A stretch of DNA of 51,200 nt from an uncultured Prevotellaceae bacterium (GTDB lineage: Bacteria > Bacteroidota > Bacteroidia > Bacteroidales > Bacteroidaceae). The position numbers and the translations under genes were made by a program. Position 1 is the stretch's first letter. Each line of letters starts with the position of its first letter. Of this stretch, positions 7,095-15,510 are shown one piece after another. The stretch spans positions 1 through 51,200 of the forward strand of contig CAMVUB010000017.1 in the NCBI GenBank assembly GCA_947170495.1. Direction: 5' to 3'. The notes under the pieces are model-generated. The model worked only from the letters and a program-made list of their open reading frames with translations, made no database searches and was not told where the DNA came from.

Positions 7095-10000
7095 ATGGAA
7101 AAGAAAAAAACGGACATAGTGGCGGCGGCGATGCGCCACAAGAGCATCACGCTGCTGTTGGTGTTTGTCATGATGGCAGCGGGTGTCGTGTCACTGATTC
7201 ATATTCCCAAGGATGAGTTCCCGAGTTTCCAGATGCCGCTGGGCCTTGTCGTGGGCGTCTATCCCGGCGCCTCGGCATTAGAGGTGGAGCAGCAGCTGGC
7301 ATGCCCGCTGGAGGAGTTCCTGTGGACGTTCAAGGAAATCAACAAGATGAAAACCAGCGTGCAGTGTTTCAACGGCATCTGTGCGGCTGTCGTGTGGCTG
7401 GACCCGAACGTAAAACAGACGACGGAGTTCTGGAACAAGCTGAAGGAACGCCTGAAGTTGTTTAAGATGACGCTGCCGACAGGTGTGCTGGCGCTGATTG
7501 CCAATGATGACTTCGGCGATGCCTCGGCGATGCTCATCACGCTGGAAAGCGAGCAGAAGACCTATCGCGAGATGGAGGAATATGTCTCGGGTCTCAGCAA
7601 CCGCCTGCGCTCGGTGCCCAGCCTGGCGAATGTCATCCGCATGGGCGGACAGAAGGAGCAGCTGGCCATCTATCTCGACCGCGACCGCCTGACCAACTAC
7701 GGCATCAACACGGCCATGCTGGTGAGCAAGCTCTCCGGACAGACGGGAACGCTCTACACGGGTAACCTGGCAGACGGCAAGCTGAGTCGCGACATCCATG
7801 TGCAGTCGTCGCTCAATACGGAAAACGACGTGGCGCAGACCATCCTCAACAGCGCCCCCACGGGCGAGGTGGTGCGTGTCGGCGATATAGCCACCATCCA
7901 GCGCGAGTATCCCAGCCCGCGTACCTATATCAAGAACAACGGCAAGAAATGCATCCTGCTCTCGCTGCAGATGATCAAGGGCAATAACATCGTTGACTTT
8001 GGTGAGCAGGTGAAGGACATCGTCCGGGAGTACGAGGCCACGCTGCCGTCGGACGTGCATATCAACATCATCAGCGACCAGAGCCAGGTCGTGAGCCACT
8101 CCGTGGATGAGTTCATGAACGAGATGTTGATTGCCATCATCTCTGTCATCATCGTGGTGATGTTGATGCTGCCGCTGCGCGTGGCGGGCGTCGCCGTGGC
8201 CACGATTCCTATCACCATCTTCGCATCCATCGCGGTGTTCCTGCTCTTCGGCGTGGAGATCAACAGCGTCACGTTGGCGGCGTTGATTGTCACATTGGGT
8301 ATGATTGTGGATGACAGCGTCGTGGTGGTGGATTGCTACCTGGATAAGCTGGATGCCGGCGTGGGACGCTGGCGGGCGGCGGTGGAGTCGTCGCGCGAGT
8401 TTGCGGCCAGCATCATCACGGCGACGCTCGTCATCAGCATCACCTTCTTCCCTCTCATCTTCACGACCAGCCAGATCATTCACGACTTCCTGCAGTGGTT
8501 CCCGTATTCGGTGGCCATCGTGCTGACGGTGTCGCTGGTGGTGGCCATCTTCGTGGTGCCGATTTTGCAGTACCAGTTTATCCGGAAGGGGTTGCATCAG
8601 AAGGGGGAGACCCTCGGGGGAACCCTCGGGAACGGTAATGAGGCCCTCGGGAACGGTAAGGAGCAAAAGGCCCCGCGGCGATCGATGCTGGATGTGCTGC
8701 AGGGGGGCTATGACCGCCTCATCGAGGGGTGCTTCCGGCATAAGCGCATCACGATGGCTGTGGGACTGGGAAGCATCATTGTGGGCGGACTGCTGATGAT
8801 GAAGGTGCCGCAGCGCCTGCTGCCGCGTGCCGAGCGCAACCAGTTTGCGGTAGATATCATCCTGCCGACAGGTGCGGATTTGAAATATACGGCTCAGGTG
8901 GCGGACAGCCTGGCGGCCATCCTGAGCAAGGACGAGCGTGTGGCGAACCTCACCACGTTCTACGGCAGCGGCTCGCCCCGCTTCCACGTGACGTTCGTGC
9001 CTAACTTCGGCGGCACACATTTTGCGCAGTTCATCGTGAACACGCACAACGATCAGGAGACGCAGGGCATGCTCGATGACTACGCAGAAAAATATGCCTC
9101 TTACTTCCCCGATGCGCAAGTGCTGTTCCGACAGATTGAATACTCCGACCGCCAGTACCCCATCGAGGTCATCGTGGAGGGTGACAATCTGGACAGCCTG
9201 CACGTGGCCATCGACAGCATCCGTGGGCGTCTGGCATTGAACAAGGACGTGGCATCGCTGAGCACCAGCTTCGGCGCCATCAACAGCAGCATTGATGTCA
9301 TCATGCACCCCGAGGAGGCCAACCGCATGGGCATCAGCAAGTCGCTGCTGTCGCTGAACTTCGCCATGCGCTACGGCGGCGGCATTCCCGTGACCACGAT
9401 ATGGGAGGGTGAGCAGGCCTTGGACGTGGTCGTCAAGGACGCCGACAAGGGCGATAACAATATCGAAGACTTCAAGAACATCCGCGTCACCGGCCTGCTG
9501 CCGACGCTGACGGCGACGCCCCTCTCGCAGATTGCCGAGGTCAAGGCAGGGTGGGGCGACGGCTGCATCACGCGTGTCAACGGCCAGCGCCGCGCCTCGG
9601 TGTTCGGACTCATGGGGCGTAATGGCAGGATCGGTGAGCTGACCAAGAGCATCTATAAGGACCTGGAGACGTTGCACCTGCCCGAGGGCGTGAAGATCCG
9701 TCAGGGTGGTCAGGCAGAGATGGAGGCCACGTACCGTCCGCAGATCTATCTCGGACTGGAGATTGCCGTCATCCTCATCTTCTTCATCATCGTGTTCCAC
9801 CTGAGGAGCATCCCGCTGACGTTGCTCATCATGTACTCCCTGGGCTTCTCGATGCTGGGCGGCGCGCTGGGTATGTTCATGTTCCGGCAGGAGTTCGGCG
9901 CCACGGCCGTGCTGGGCTTCATCTCGCTCATGGGTATCATCACGCGATGCGGCATCATCATGATCGACTATGCCGAGGAGCTGCATGTGAAGGACGGCCT

Positions 10001-10247
10001 CAGCGTGAATGAAGCCGCGCTGGAATCGGCCAAACGACGCTTCCGTCCGGTCTTCCTGACCTCGGCGGCGGCCTCGATGGGTGTCATCCCGATGGTCATC
10101 AAGAACTCCCCGCTATGGGGACCGATGGGTGTGGTCATCAGCATCGGCGCGCTGGTGTCGATGGTGCTGATTGTCACGATGATCCCGGTCGGCTATTGTA
10201 TCGTGCGTAACAGACAAAAGGAAACGGAGTATGACGAAGATATGTAA
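7095..10247 (+). CDS. RND efflux pump, inner-membrane subunit (AcrB/MMPL-like HAE family)
   Basis: The 1050-residue product is a proton-driven exporter with the standard RND plan: TM1 (about 16-35), first periplasmic loop, TM2-6, cytoplasmic linker, TM7, second periplasmic loop and TM8-12. TM4 carries GMIVDDSVVVVD, whose acidic pair is the proton-relay site of the family. TM2-3 reads AIISVIIVVMLMLPL. The second half repeats the plan with RPQIYLGLEIAVILIFFIIV and a closing GVVISIGALVSMVLIVTMIP. The linker between halves (about 505-525) carries a Gly-rich in-frame repeat. The gene overlaps the channel gene by 17 bases, so translation is probably coupled. The periplasmic loops suggest a drug or hydrophobic-compound exporter rather than a metal pump, but the substrate is unknown. 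Confidence 0.92.
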   Translation: MEKKKTDIVAAAMRHKSITLLLVFVMMAAGVVSLIHIPKDEFPSFQMPLGLVVGVYPGASALEVEQQLACPLEEFLWTFKEINKMKTSVQCFNGICAAVVWLDPNVKQTTEFWNKLKERLKLFKMTLPTGVLALIANDDFGDASAMLITLESEQKTYREMEEYVSGLSNRLRSVPSLANVIRMGGQKEQLAIYLDRDRLTNYGINTAMLVSKLSGQTGTLYTGNLADGKLSRDIHVQSSLNTENDVAQTILNSAPTGEVVRVGDIATIQREYPSPRTYIKNNGKKCILLSLQMIKGNNIVDFGEQVKDIVREYEATLPSDVHINIISDQSQVVSHSVDEFMNEMLIAIISVIIVVMLMLPLRVAGVAVATIPITIFASIAVFLLFGVEINSVTLAALIVTLGMIVDDSVVVVDCYLDKLDAGVGRWRAAVESSREFAASIITATLVISITFFPLIFTTSQIIHDFLQWFPYSVAIVLTVSLVVAIFVVPILQYQFIRKGLHQKGETLGGTLGNGNEALGNGKEQKAPRRSMLDVLQGGYDRLIEGCFRHKRITMAVGLGSIIVGGLLMMKVPQRLLPRAERNQFAVDIILPTGADLKYTAQVADSLAAILSKDERVANLTTFYGSGSPRFHVTFVPNFGGTHFAQFIVNTHNDQETQGMLDDYAEKYASYFPDAQVLFRQIEYSDRQYPIEVIVEGDNLDSLHVAIDSIRGRLALNKDVASLSTSFGAINSSIDVIMHPEEANRMGISKSLLSLNFAMRYGGGIPVTTIWEGEQALDVVVKDADKGDNNIEDFKNIRVTGLLPTLTATPLSQIAEVKAGWGDGCITRVNGQRRASVFGLMGRNGRIGELTKSIYKDLETLHLPEGVKIRQGGQAEMEATYRPQIYLGLEIAVILIFFIIVFHLRSIPLTLLIMYSLGFSMLGGALGMFMFRQEFGATAVLGFISLMGIITRCGIIMIDYAEELHVKDGLSVNEAALESAKRRFRPVFLTSAAASMGVIPMVIKNSPLWGPMGVVISIGALVSMVLIVTMIPVGYCIVRNRQKETEYDEDM
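8611..8664 (+). repeat. In-frame 21-base direct repeat in pump linker
   Basis: Units starting CCCTCGGGAACGGTAA (period 21) are repeated, preceded by a shorter CCCTCGGGGGAA unit. They encode GGTLGNGNEALGNGKEQ, which is unlike the rest of the protein and falls in the cytoplasmic linker between the two halves. The period keeps the frame. Confidence 0.7.
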
Positions 10248-11577
10248 GATAACGTGCCTGATAGCGCTGCTCGCCGTCGCCTCGGCGCTGACGGCACAGG
10301 CGCAGAAGATTATGACGCTGAAGGACTGCATCGCCGCTGCCCGGCAGGGCAACACGCAGGTCAAGGATGCAGAGTACGACCTGATGATGGCCGACGAGCT
10401 GCGCAAGTACATGAAGACCAAGTACTACCCCATGGTCAGCGCCTCGTTCTCGCATTTCGAGGCGACGGACTACCTCATCAGTGTCGATCTCTTCGACGGC
10501 ACGCTCAAGGAGATTGTCGATCTCATCCTCGATGACGTCTCTGTCTATAAGGATGGTGGTATCCGTGCCCTCAAGCGCGGCACCTCGGCGGGCATCTCGC
10601 TCCTGCAGCCCCTCTACACGGGCGGTCGCCTGCGTAACTACAACAAGCTGGCCAAGATGAACGTGGACGCGCGCACGATGATGAAGGATGTGGTGGATGA
10701 CAATGTCGTGCAGACCACGGAACTATTATATTATAAGGTGGTGGAGTTCCACGAGACCGACAAACTGTTGGAGGCGATGGAGCGCGAGACGGAGAGCATC
10801 CACCAGGATGCGGTCAACATCTTCGACAACGGCCTCGTGAATAAGAACGATGTCCTCAGCGTGGAGCTCGTGCAGGATCAGCTGTCTGCCCTCCGCGTGA
10901 AGGCTGCGAATGGCTGTAAGCTGCTGCGTCGTGCGCTGGCCAAGTACATCGGCATGGCCGACGAGGACATCGATGTGGACATGAATGTAGATTTCGATGT
11001 GGAGGCTCCCGAGACCTTGAAGATGAACACGGCACAGGCCGTGGAGGCGCGCACGGAGACGCAGCTACTGGATATCTGGGCCGACAAGGCATCGCTGGAG
11101 ACCAAGATCTCCAAAGCCTCGTTCCTCCCCATGGTGTTCATAGGCGGCTCGGCCAACTATGGAAAGCTCCTCGGTGGCTGGAAGCCGCGTGCCATCGCTT
11201 TCGCCACGTTGCAGGTGCCCATCAGTGCTTACTGGAGCGAGCGCCATCTGGTGAAACGCTCGAAGATTGCCGAGCAGAAAGCCCTCGACTTCCGCAAGGA
11301 CAAGCGTGAGTTGATCACGCTACAGGTGCAGGATGCCTACGATAACCTGGAGAGCACCTACCGTCAGCTGCAGATTGCTGAGAAGAGCATCACGCGTGCC
11401 GAGGAGAACCTGCGCATCAACCGCGAGCACTACCGCGCAGGTATGTCCAACATGACCTCACTCCTGGATGCCCAGCGCCAGCAGCAACAGGCGCAGATGC
11501 AGCACAACAGCGCCGTCTGCGAGTACATGCAGGCCAAGACGCGCTACCTCATCCTCACGGGAAGACGGAAATATTGA
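10231..11577 (+). CDS. TolC-like outer-membrane efflux channel
   Basis: The 448-residue product belongs to the outer-membrane efflux protein family. A signal peptide is clear (core ITCLIALLAVASALTAQA). The mature part starts 'MTLKDCIAAARQGN', the usual opening helix. Two long amphipathic helical repeats follow, each with a 'QDAVNIFDNGLVNKNDVLSVE' or 'NLRINREHYRAGMSNMTSLLDAQ' type segment, the signature helices that make the periplasmic tunnel. No lipobox is seen. The start overlaps the pump gene, and a 28-bp perfect inverted repeat follows the stop at once. It is the third and last gene of the efflux operon. Confidence 0.9.
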   Translation: MTKICKITCLIALLAVASALTAQAQKIMTLKDCIAAARQGNTQVKDAEYDLMMADELRKYMKTKYYPMVSASFSHFEATDYLISVDLFDGTLKEIVDLILDDVSVYKDGGIRALKRGTSAGISLLQPLYTGGRLRNYNKLAKMNVDARTMMKDVVDDNVVQTTELLYYKVVEFHETDKLLEAMERETESIHQDAVNIFDNGLVNKNDVLSVELVQDQLSALRVKAANGCKLLRRALAKYIGMADEDIDVDMNVDFDVEAPETLKMNTAQAVEARTETQLLDIWADKASLETKISKASFLPMVFIGGSANYGKLLGGWKPRAIAFATLQVPISAYWSERHLVKRSKIAEQKALDFRKDKRELITLQVQDAYDNLESTYRQLQIAEKSITRAEENLRINREHYRAGMSNMTSLLDAQRQQQQAQMQHNSAVCEYMQAKTRYLILTGRRKY

Positions 11578-11631
11578 TAAAAAGGAAACGCCCGACGAGC
11601 TGCCGGGCGTTTCCTTTTTATCAATATTTCC
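11567..11631. terminator. Bidirectional terminator, perfect 28-bp inverted repeat
   Basis: The left arm 11567-11594 and right arm 11604-11631 are exact reverse complements with a 9-base loop. The core is AAAAAGGAAACGCCCG / CGGGCGTTTCCTTTTT, so both strands have a G/C-rich stem followed by a T-run. It serves the convergent efflux operon and efp. The left arm includes the last codons and stop of the channel gene, and the right arm ends next to the efp stop codon at 11632. Confidence 0.92.
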
Positions 11632-12198
11632 TTATGCCTTCACACGGCCGAGGTAGCTGCCGTCACGGGTATCGACCTCGACGATCTCGCCTTCGTTGAT
11701 GAAGAGAGGTACGCGGATCTCAGCGCCGGTCTCCACCTTGGCGGGCTTCAGCGTGTTGGTGGCGGTGTCGCCCTTGAGGCCAGGTTCGGTCCAAGTGATG
11801 GCGAGCTTCACCTTCACGGGCACGTCGGCGTAGAGGACGGTCTCGGTGCTGGCATCGGTGACGACCTCAACGTTCTCACCTTCCTTCATGAAGGCGACGC
11901 CGTTGATCTGGTCCTTGGCGATGGGAATCTGCTCGAAGGTCTCGTTGTTCATGAAGATGTAGTCCTCGCCCTCCATGTAGAGGAACTGGTAGCTGCGGCG
12001 CTCCACGCGCACATCCTCGAGCTTCTCACCGATGTTGAAGCGACGCTCCAATACGTTGCCGCTGACCACGTCCTTCAGGGTGGTGCGCATGATGGTGTTG
12101 CCCTTACCAGGCTTCACGTGCAGGAAGTCGATGCAGAAATAGAGCTTGCCATCCATGCGGATGCAGGTGCCCTTCTTGATGTCTTGGGAGTTGATCAT
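11632..12198 (-). CDS. efp: Translation elongation factor P
   Basis: The 188-residue product has the usual EF-P length. It relieves ribosomes stalled on polyproline stretches by binding between the P and E sites. The N-terminal KOW-like domain carries HVKPGKGNT, with the loop lysine (Lys32) at the position that is modified or contacts the P-site tRNA in the family. The OB domains follow: RRSYQFLYMEGEDYIFMNNETFEQ and VPLFINEGEIVEVDTRDGSYLGRV, the latter being the conserved EF-P C-terminal signature. No EpmA/EpmB modification genes are nearby. It is transcribed alone from a divergent promoter shared with the rpmH region. Confidence 0.97.
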   Translation of the reverse strand: MINSQDIKKGTCIRMDGKLYFCIDFLHVKPGKGNTIMRTTLKDVVSGNVLERRFNIGEKLEDVRVERRSYQFLYMEGEDYIFMNNETFEQIPIAKDQINGVAFMKEGENVEVVTDASTETVLYADVPVKVKLAITWTEPGLKGDTATNTLKPAKVETGAEIRVPLFINEGEIVEVDTRDGSYLGRVKA

Positions 12199-12298
12199 AA
12201 TTCTATAGTTTAAAGTTTAGCGTTTAGCGGTTATCGTTTAGCGTTTAAAGTATAATGTTTAAAGATGAATAAAGAGGGTATTCTCTCGAAATCGGGTG

Positions 12299-12330
12299 CA
12301 AAGGTAGTGAAAATAAGCGAAAAGGAACAA
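12299..12330 (-). promoter_or_regulatory. efp promoter
   Basis: On the minus strand TTG (12330-12328), a 21-base spacer, then TACCTTTG (12306-12299). The leader of about 95 bases contains repeated GTTTAGCGTTTA-like units (12205-12265). Confidence 0.8.
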
Positions 12331-12346
12331 AAGTTTGAGGAAAATG

Positions 12347-12377
12347 TTGCGTGAATGAAAAAAAGTGCCTACTTTTG
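12347..12377 (+). promoter_or_regulatory. rpmH promoter
   Basis: TTG (12347-12349), a 20-base spacer, and TACTTTTG (12370-12377), about 48 bases before the rpmH ATG. It is divergent from the efp promoter; the two -33 boxes are about 16 bases apart. Confidence 0.8.
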
Positions 12378-12424
12378 CAGCCCGTTAGCCCATATTATGC
12401 AACAAAACAAAAAAATATAGCATT

Positions 12425-12580
12425 ATGAAACGTACATTTCAACCCCACAACCGCAGGAGAAAGAACAAGCACGGTTTCCGTGAACGTATGACCACCGCTA
12501 ATGGCCGCCGCGTGCTGGCTGCCCGTCGTGCGAAGGGTCGTAAGAAGCTGACCGTCTCCGACGAGCGTCACGGCAAGTAA
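12425..12580 (+). CDS. rpmH: 50S ribosomal protein L34
   Basis: This 51-residue, strongly basic protein begins [18 protein letters not shown], the universally conserved L34 start, and contains [20 protein letters not shown]. It is a structural protein of the large ribosomal subunit and binds 23S rRNA. The usual neighbours rnpA and dnaA are absent, as is common in Bacteroidetes. It has its own promoter and a hairpin terminator directly downstream. Confidence 0.97.
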   Translation: MKRTFQPHNRRRKNKHGFRERMTTANGRRVLAARRAKGRKKLTVSDERHGK

Positions 12581-12605
12581 TTCTCGGACCGTCACACTTG
12601 TTGTC

Positions 12606-12658
12606 GCGGCGCAGATGATACACTCCAGTGAATGTGTCATCTGCGCCGCACGGCTTTT
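12606..12658 (+). terminator. Intrinsic terminator after rpmH
   Basis: A 17-bp stem (12606-12622 with 12633-12649, core GCGGCGCAGATGA) with one wobble pair and a 10-base loop, then ACGGCTTTTCT. The downstream PASTA gene begins only 15 bases later, so read-through probably supplies some expression of that operon. Confidence 0.8.
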
Positions 12659-12672
12659 CTAAAGAAGCGAAC

Positions 12673-13290
12673 ATGAGTATCAAACAGAAACTTCTCAGCC
12701 CCATCGTGTGGGGTAACCTGCTGGCAATGGTGCTGGTAACGATTGTCCTGTCGCTCGTCGTGTGGCAGGGCATGGCCGGCTATACGCACCACGGAGAGAG
12801 CATCCAGGTGCCGGAGCTGAAGGGCTTGCAGATGACGGATGCCCAATACCGTCTGGAGCAGCTGGGGCTGCACGCCATGGTGGTGGATTCCTCCTATCAC
12901 AAAGGCATGGCACCGGGCTGCGTGTTAGACTACACGCCGGCGGCTGGGCGCCGTGTGAAGAGCGGCCGTAATATCTACATCACGGTCAACACTGAGCGCA
13001 CACCGACGGTGGCGTTGCCCGACCTGGCTGACAACAGCTCTCTGCGCGAGGCGCAGGCGAAGCTCACGGCCATGGGCTTCCGGCTGGCTCCCGTGGAGCT
13101 CGTGCACGGCGACAGGGAATGGGTCTATGGCATCAAGAGCGGCGGCCGCAACGTATATGCGGGTGAGCGCGTGTCCATTGATGTGCCCTTGGTGCTGCAG
13201 GTGGGCAATGGCGATACCGAAGGGGAAGACGAGAGTCAGAACGACGTAACCATCGATTCCTACGATATACTCGACGATGTGCTCGAATGA
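12673..13290 (+). CDS. PASTA-domain membrane protein
   Basis: The 205-residue product has a short cytoplasmic N-terminus, one membrane helix (about 13-35, NLLAMVLVTIVLSLVVW) and two extracytoplasmic PASTA domains: about 44-112 (VPELKGLQMTDAQYRLEQLG) and a more divergent one at about 115-180 (LPDLADNSSLREAQAKLTAMG). PASTA domains bind peptidoglycan-related structures, so a periplasmic cell-wall role is likely. There is no kinase or transpeptidase domain. The start at 12673 (MSIKQKLL) is preferred because an upstream in-frame codon at 12628 lies inside the terminator. The tail is very acidic. The 3' end overlaps the pseudouridine synthase gene by 14 bases; this pair followed by ddl is a recurring order in Bacteroidetes. 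Confidence 0.88.
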   Translation: MSIKQKLLSPIVWGNLLAMVLVTIVLSLVVWQGMAGYTHHGESIQVPELKGLQMTDAQYRLEQLGLHAMVVDSSYHKGMAPGCVLDYTPAAGRRVKSGRNIYITVNTERTPTVALPDLADNSSLREAQAKLTAMGFRLAPVELVHGDREWVYGIKSGGRNVYAGERVSIDVPLVLQVGNGDTEGEDESQNDVTIDSYDILDDVLE

Positions 13291-14359
13291 GGATGACGAG
13301 CTGCTGCTCGACGATGAAACCCTCGATGACGAGGGCTTAGAGCTGGCGCCCGACGGCACGCTCTACGAACATCGTCGCGTGGTGGCGGACAAAGGACAGA
13401 CGCTCCTGCGGGTGGATAAATTCCTCATGGAGCATTTGCGCGACACCAGCCGTGCGCGCATCCAGCGAGCCGCCGAGGCCGGTTGCATCCATGTCAACGA
13501 CCGCCCCGTCAAGAGCAACTACAGGGTGAAACCCCTGGATGTGGTCACGCTGATGTTGGACCATCCGCGTATGGAGACGGAGGTCGTGGCCGAGGACATT
13601 CCGCTCGACATCGTCTATGAGGACGATGACCTGCTGGTGGTCAACAAGCCTGCGGGGCTGGTGGTACACCCTGGCGTGGGGAACTACACTGGCACCCTCG
13701 TGAATGCACTGGCCTGGCACCTGCGCGACAACCCCAAATACAATCCCAACGACCCAAGCGTGGGTCTCGTGCATCGTATTGACAAGGACACTAGCGGGCT
13801 GCTCGTCGTGGCGAAGACGCCCGAGGCGAAGACACACCTCTGTCATCAGTTCTTCGTCAAAAGCACAAAACGACAGTATAACGCCCTCGTGTGGGGCAGC
13901 TTCGAGGTGCAGGAGGGTAGGATAGAAGGCAATATCGCCCGTGACCCGCGTGACCGTCAGCGCATGACGGTGCTGCCGCCCGAGAGCGAGATAGGCAAGC
14001 CCGCCGTGACACATTGGCGTGTGCTGGAGGCCTTCGGCCCGGTGACATGGGTGGAATGTGTGCTGGAGACGGGGCGCACGCACCAAATCCGCGCTCACAT
14101 GAAGTCCATCGGGCATCCCCTGTTCGCCGATGAGCGCTATGGCGGCTTCGAGATCCTGCGGGGGCAGCCAACGGCCAGCTACAAGGCTTTCGTGCGCAAC
14201 GCCTTTGAGATATGTCCCCGTCAGGCACTCCATGCCCGCACTCTGGGCTTCGTACACCCTCGCACCAAGCAAGAGATGTTCTTCGAGGCACCGCTGCCCG
14301 AGGACATGAAACTGTTGATAGAGAAATGGCGGACCCACCCCCCTGCCCCTCCCTTGTAG
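13277..14359 (+). CDS. RluA/RluD-family 23S rRNA pseudouridine synthase
   Basis: The 360-residue enzyme converts specific uridines in RNA to pseudouridine, most likely in 23S rRNA. An acidic N-terminal extension (about 1-35) precedes an S4 RNA-binding domain (about 42-100, RVDKFLMEHLRDTSRARIQR). The catalytic domain holds VHRIDKDTSGLLVVAK with the catalytic aspartate Asp169, and later GRTHQIRAHMKSIGHPLFAD, the RluA family's second signature. The presence of the S4 domain favours the RluC/RluD type. The C-terminus (TRHPPAPPL-like, residues about 352-360) is encoded by a dispersed palindromic repeat and is unlikely to be ancestral. It overlaps the PASTA gene and precedes ddl in the same run. 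Confidence 0.92.
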   Translation: MCSNEDDELLLDDETLDDEGLELAPDGTLYEHRRVVADKGQTLLRVDKFLMEHLRDTSRARIQRAAEAGCIHVNDRPVKSNYRVKPLDVVTLMLDHPRMETEVVAEDIPLDIVYEDDDLLVVNKPAGLVVHPGVGNYTGTLVNALAWHLRDNPKYNPNDPSVGLVHRIDKDTSGLLVVAKTPEAKTHLCHQFFVKSTKRQYNALVWGSFEVQEGRIEGNIARDPRDRQRMTVLPPESEIGKPAVTHWRVLEAFGPVTWVECVLETGRTHQIRAHMKSIGHPLFADERYGGFEILRGQPTASYKAFVRNAFEICPRQALHARTLGFVHPRTKQEMFFEAPLPEDMKLLIEKWRTHPPAPPL

Positions 14360-14488
14360 GGAGGGGAGTATAGACCTAAATATATTGTATATAACGACAT
14401 TACTATATTATATTATAAATGGAAAAAGACACAATTAGTCAAATACAAACTACTCCCCTCCCTACAAGGGAGGGGCGGGGGGGAGGGT
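14333..14488. repeat. 38-base inverted repeat spanning the rluD-like/ddl junction
   Basis: Arm 14333-14370 and arm 14451-14488 are reverse complements with about three mismatches; each also contains the small palindrome CTCCCTTGTAGGGAG or its complement. The 80-base centre is very A/T-rich and holds the ddl start codon. The left arm encodes the last residues of the pseudouridine synthase and its stop, and the right arm encodes TTPLPTREGRGGG of Ddl. A third copy of the family is at 4777-4812. Confidence 0.85.
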
Positions 14489-15489
14489 TCCCCATAGTGG
14501 CCATCGTCTGCGGTGGCGACAGTTCGGAACACGATGTCAGCCTGCGCAGTGCGCAGGGCATCTATAGCTTCCTCGACAAAGAACGCTTCGAGGTGTTCAT
14601 CGTTGAACTCAACGGCCTCGTGTGGGAAGCTCACCTCGAGGGCGACAAGCGCGTGCAGGTCAGCCGCGAGGATTTCTCCTTTAAGGTGGGCCGTCGCACG
14701 GTGAAGCCCGACTTCGCCTACATCACCATTCACGGCACCCCCGGCGAGAACGGCATTCTGCAGGGCTACTTCGACCTGATACACATGCCGTACTCCACCA
14801 GCGGCGTGCTCGTGGAGGCCATGACCTTCAACAAGTTCACGCTGAACCAGTACTTGAAAGGTTTCGGCGTCAGCGTCTCCGAGAGCCTTGTGGTGCGACA
14901 GGGCAATGAGGACCTGGTGACTGACGATGAGATCATCAACCACATCGGCTTGCCCTGCTTCGTGAAGCCCAACGCTGGCGGCAGCAGTTTCGGCGTAACC
15001 AAGGTGAAGACACTGGAACAGCTGCGCCCCGCCATCCGTCTGGCGATGGAGGAGAGCGACGAGGTGATGGTGGAGGCTTTCATGCCTGGCACAGAGCTCA
15101 CCTGCGGCTGCTACAAGGTGGCTGGCAAGGAGGTCGTCTTCCCTATCACGGAGGTGGTGACGCACAACGAGTTCTTCGACTACGACGCCAAGTACAACGG
15201 CTCCGTCGATGAGATCACCCCTGCGCGCATCAGTGAGGACCTCAGCGACCGCGTGAAGGCGCTTACCAGCGCCATCTACGACATCCTGGGCTGCTCGGGT
15301 ATTGTCCGCGTGGATTATATCGTCACGAAGGTCAAGGATGAGGACGGCCGTGAGCACGACCGCATCAATATGCTGGAAATCAATACGACACCTGGCATGA
15401 CAGCCACCAGCTTTATCCCCCAGCAGGTGCGTGCCGCAGGGCTTGACATCAAGGATGTGCTGACAGAGATTATCGAAGACAAACTATAA
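14419..15489 (+). CDS. ddl: D-alanine--D-alanine ligase
   Basis: The 356-residue ATP-grasp enzyme joins two D-alanines for peptidoglycan precursors. Motifs: IVCGGDSSEHDVSLRSAQ (N-terminal substrate domain), HGTPGENGILQGYFD, KPNAGGSSFGV (ATP-binding loop) and LEINTTPGMTATSFIPQQ (metal and phosphate-binding end). Homologues normally begin at the IVCGGDSSE strand; here about 24 extra residues (MEKDTISQIQ, then Thr/Pro/Arg/Gly-rich) precede it, 13 of them encoded by the dispersed repeat. No other ATG lies between 14419 and the core, so the extension is probably translated unless a non-ATG start is used. The gene follows the pseudouridine synthase by 59 bases. Confidence 0.95.
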   Translation: MEKDTISQIQTTPLPTREGRGGGFPIVAIVCGGDSSEHDVSLRSAQGIYSFLDKERFEVFIVELNGLVWEAHLEGDKRVQVSREDFSFKVGRRTVKPDFAYITIHGTPGENGILQGYFDLIHMPYSTSGVLVEAMTFNKFTLNQYLKGFGVSVSESLVVRQGNEDLVTDDEIINHIGLPCFVKPNAGGSSFGVTKVKTLEQLRPAIRLAMEESDEVMVEAFMPGTELTCGCYKVAGKEVVFPITEVVTHNEFFDYDAKYNGSVDEITPARISEDLSDRVKALTSAIYDILGCSGIVRVDYIVTKVKDEDGREHDRINMLEINTTPGMTATSFIPQQVRAAGLDIKDVLTEIIEDKL

Positions 15490-15510
15490 GTCATCAATTC
15501 TCAACCTTCA

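Noticed and set aside
7278..9986. A 902-codon minus-strand open frame inside the RND pump gene
   Set aside because: It is antisense to a clear pump gene with all RND motifs; its translation is His/Gln/Arg/Asp-rich with no family features, as expected from the complement of G/C-rich coding DNA.
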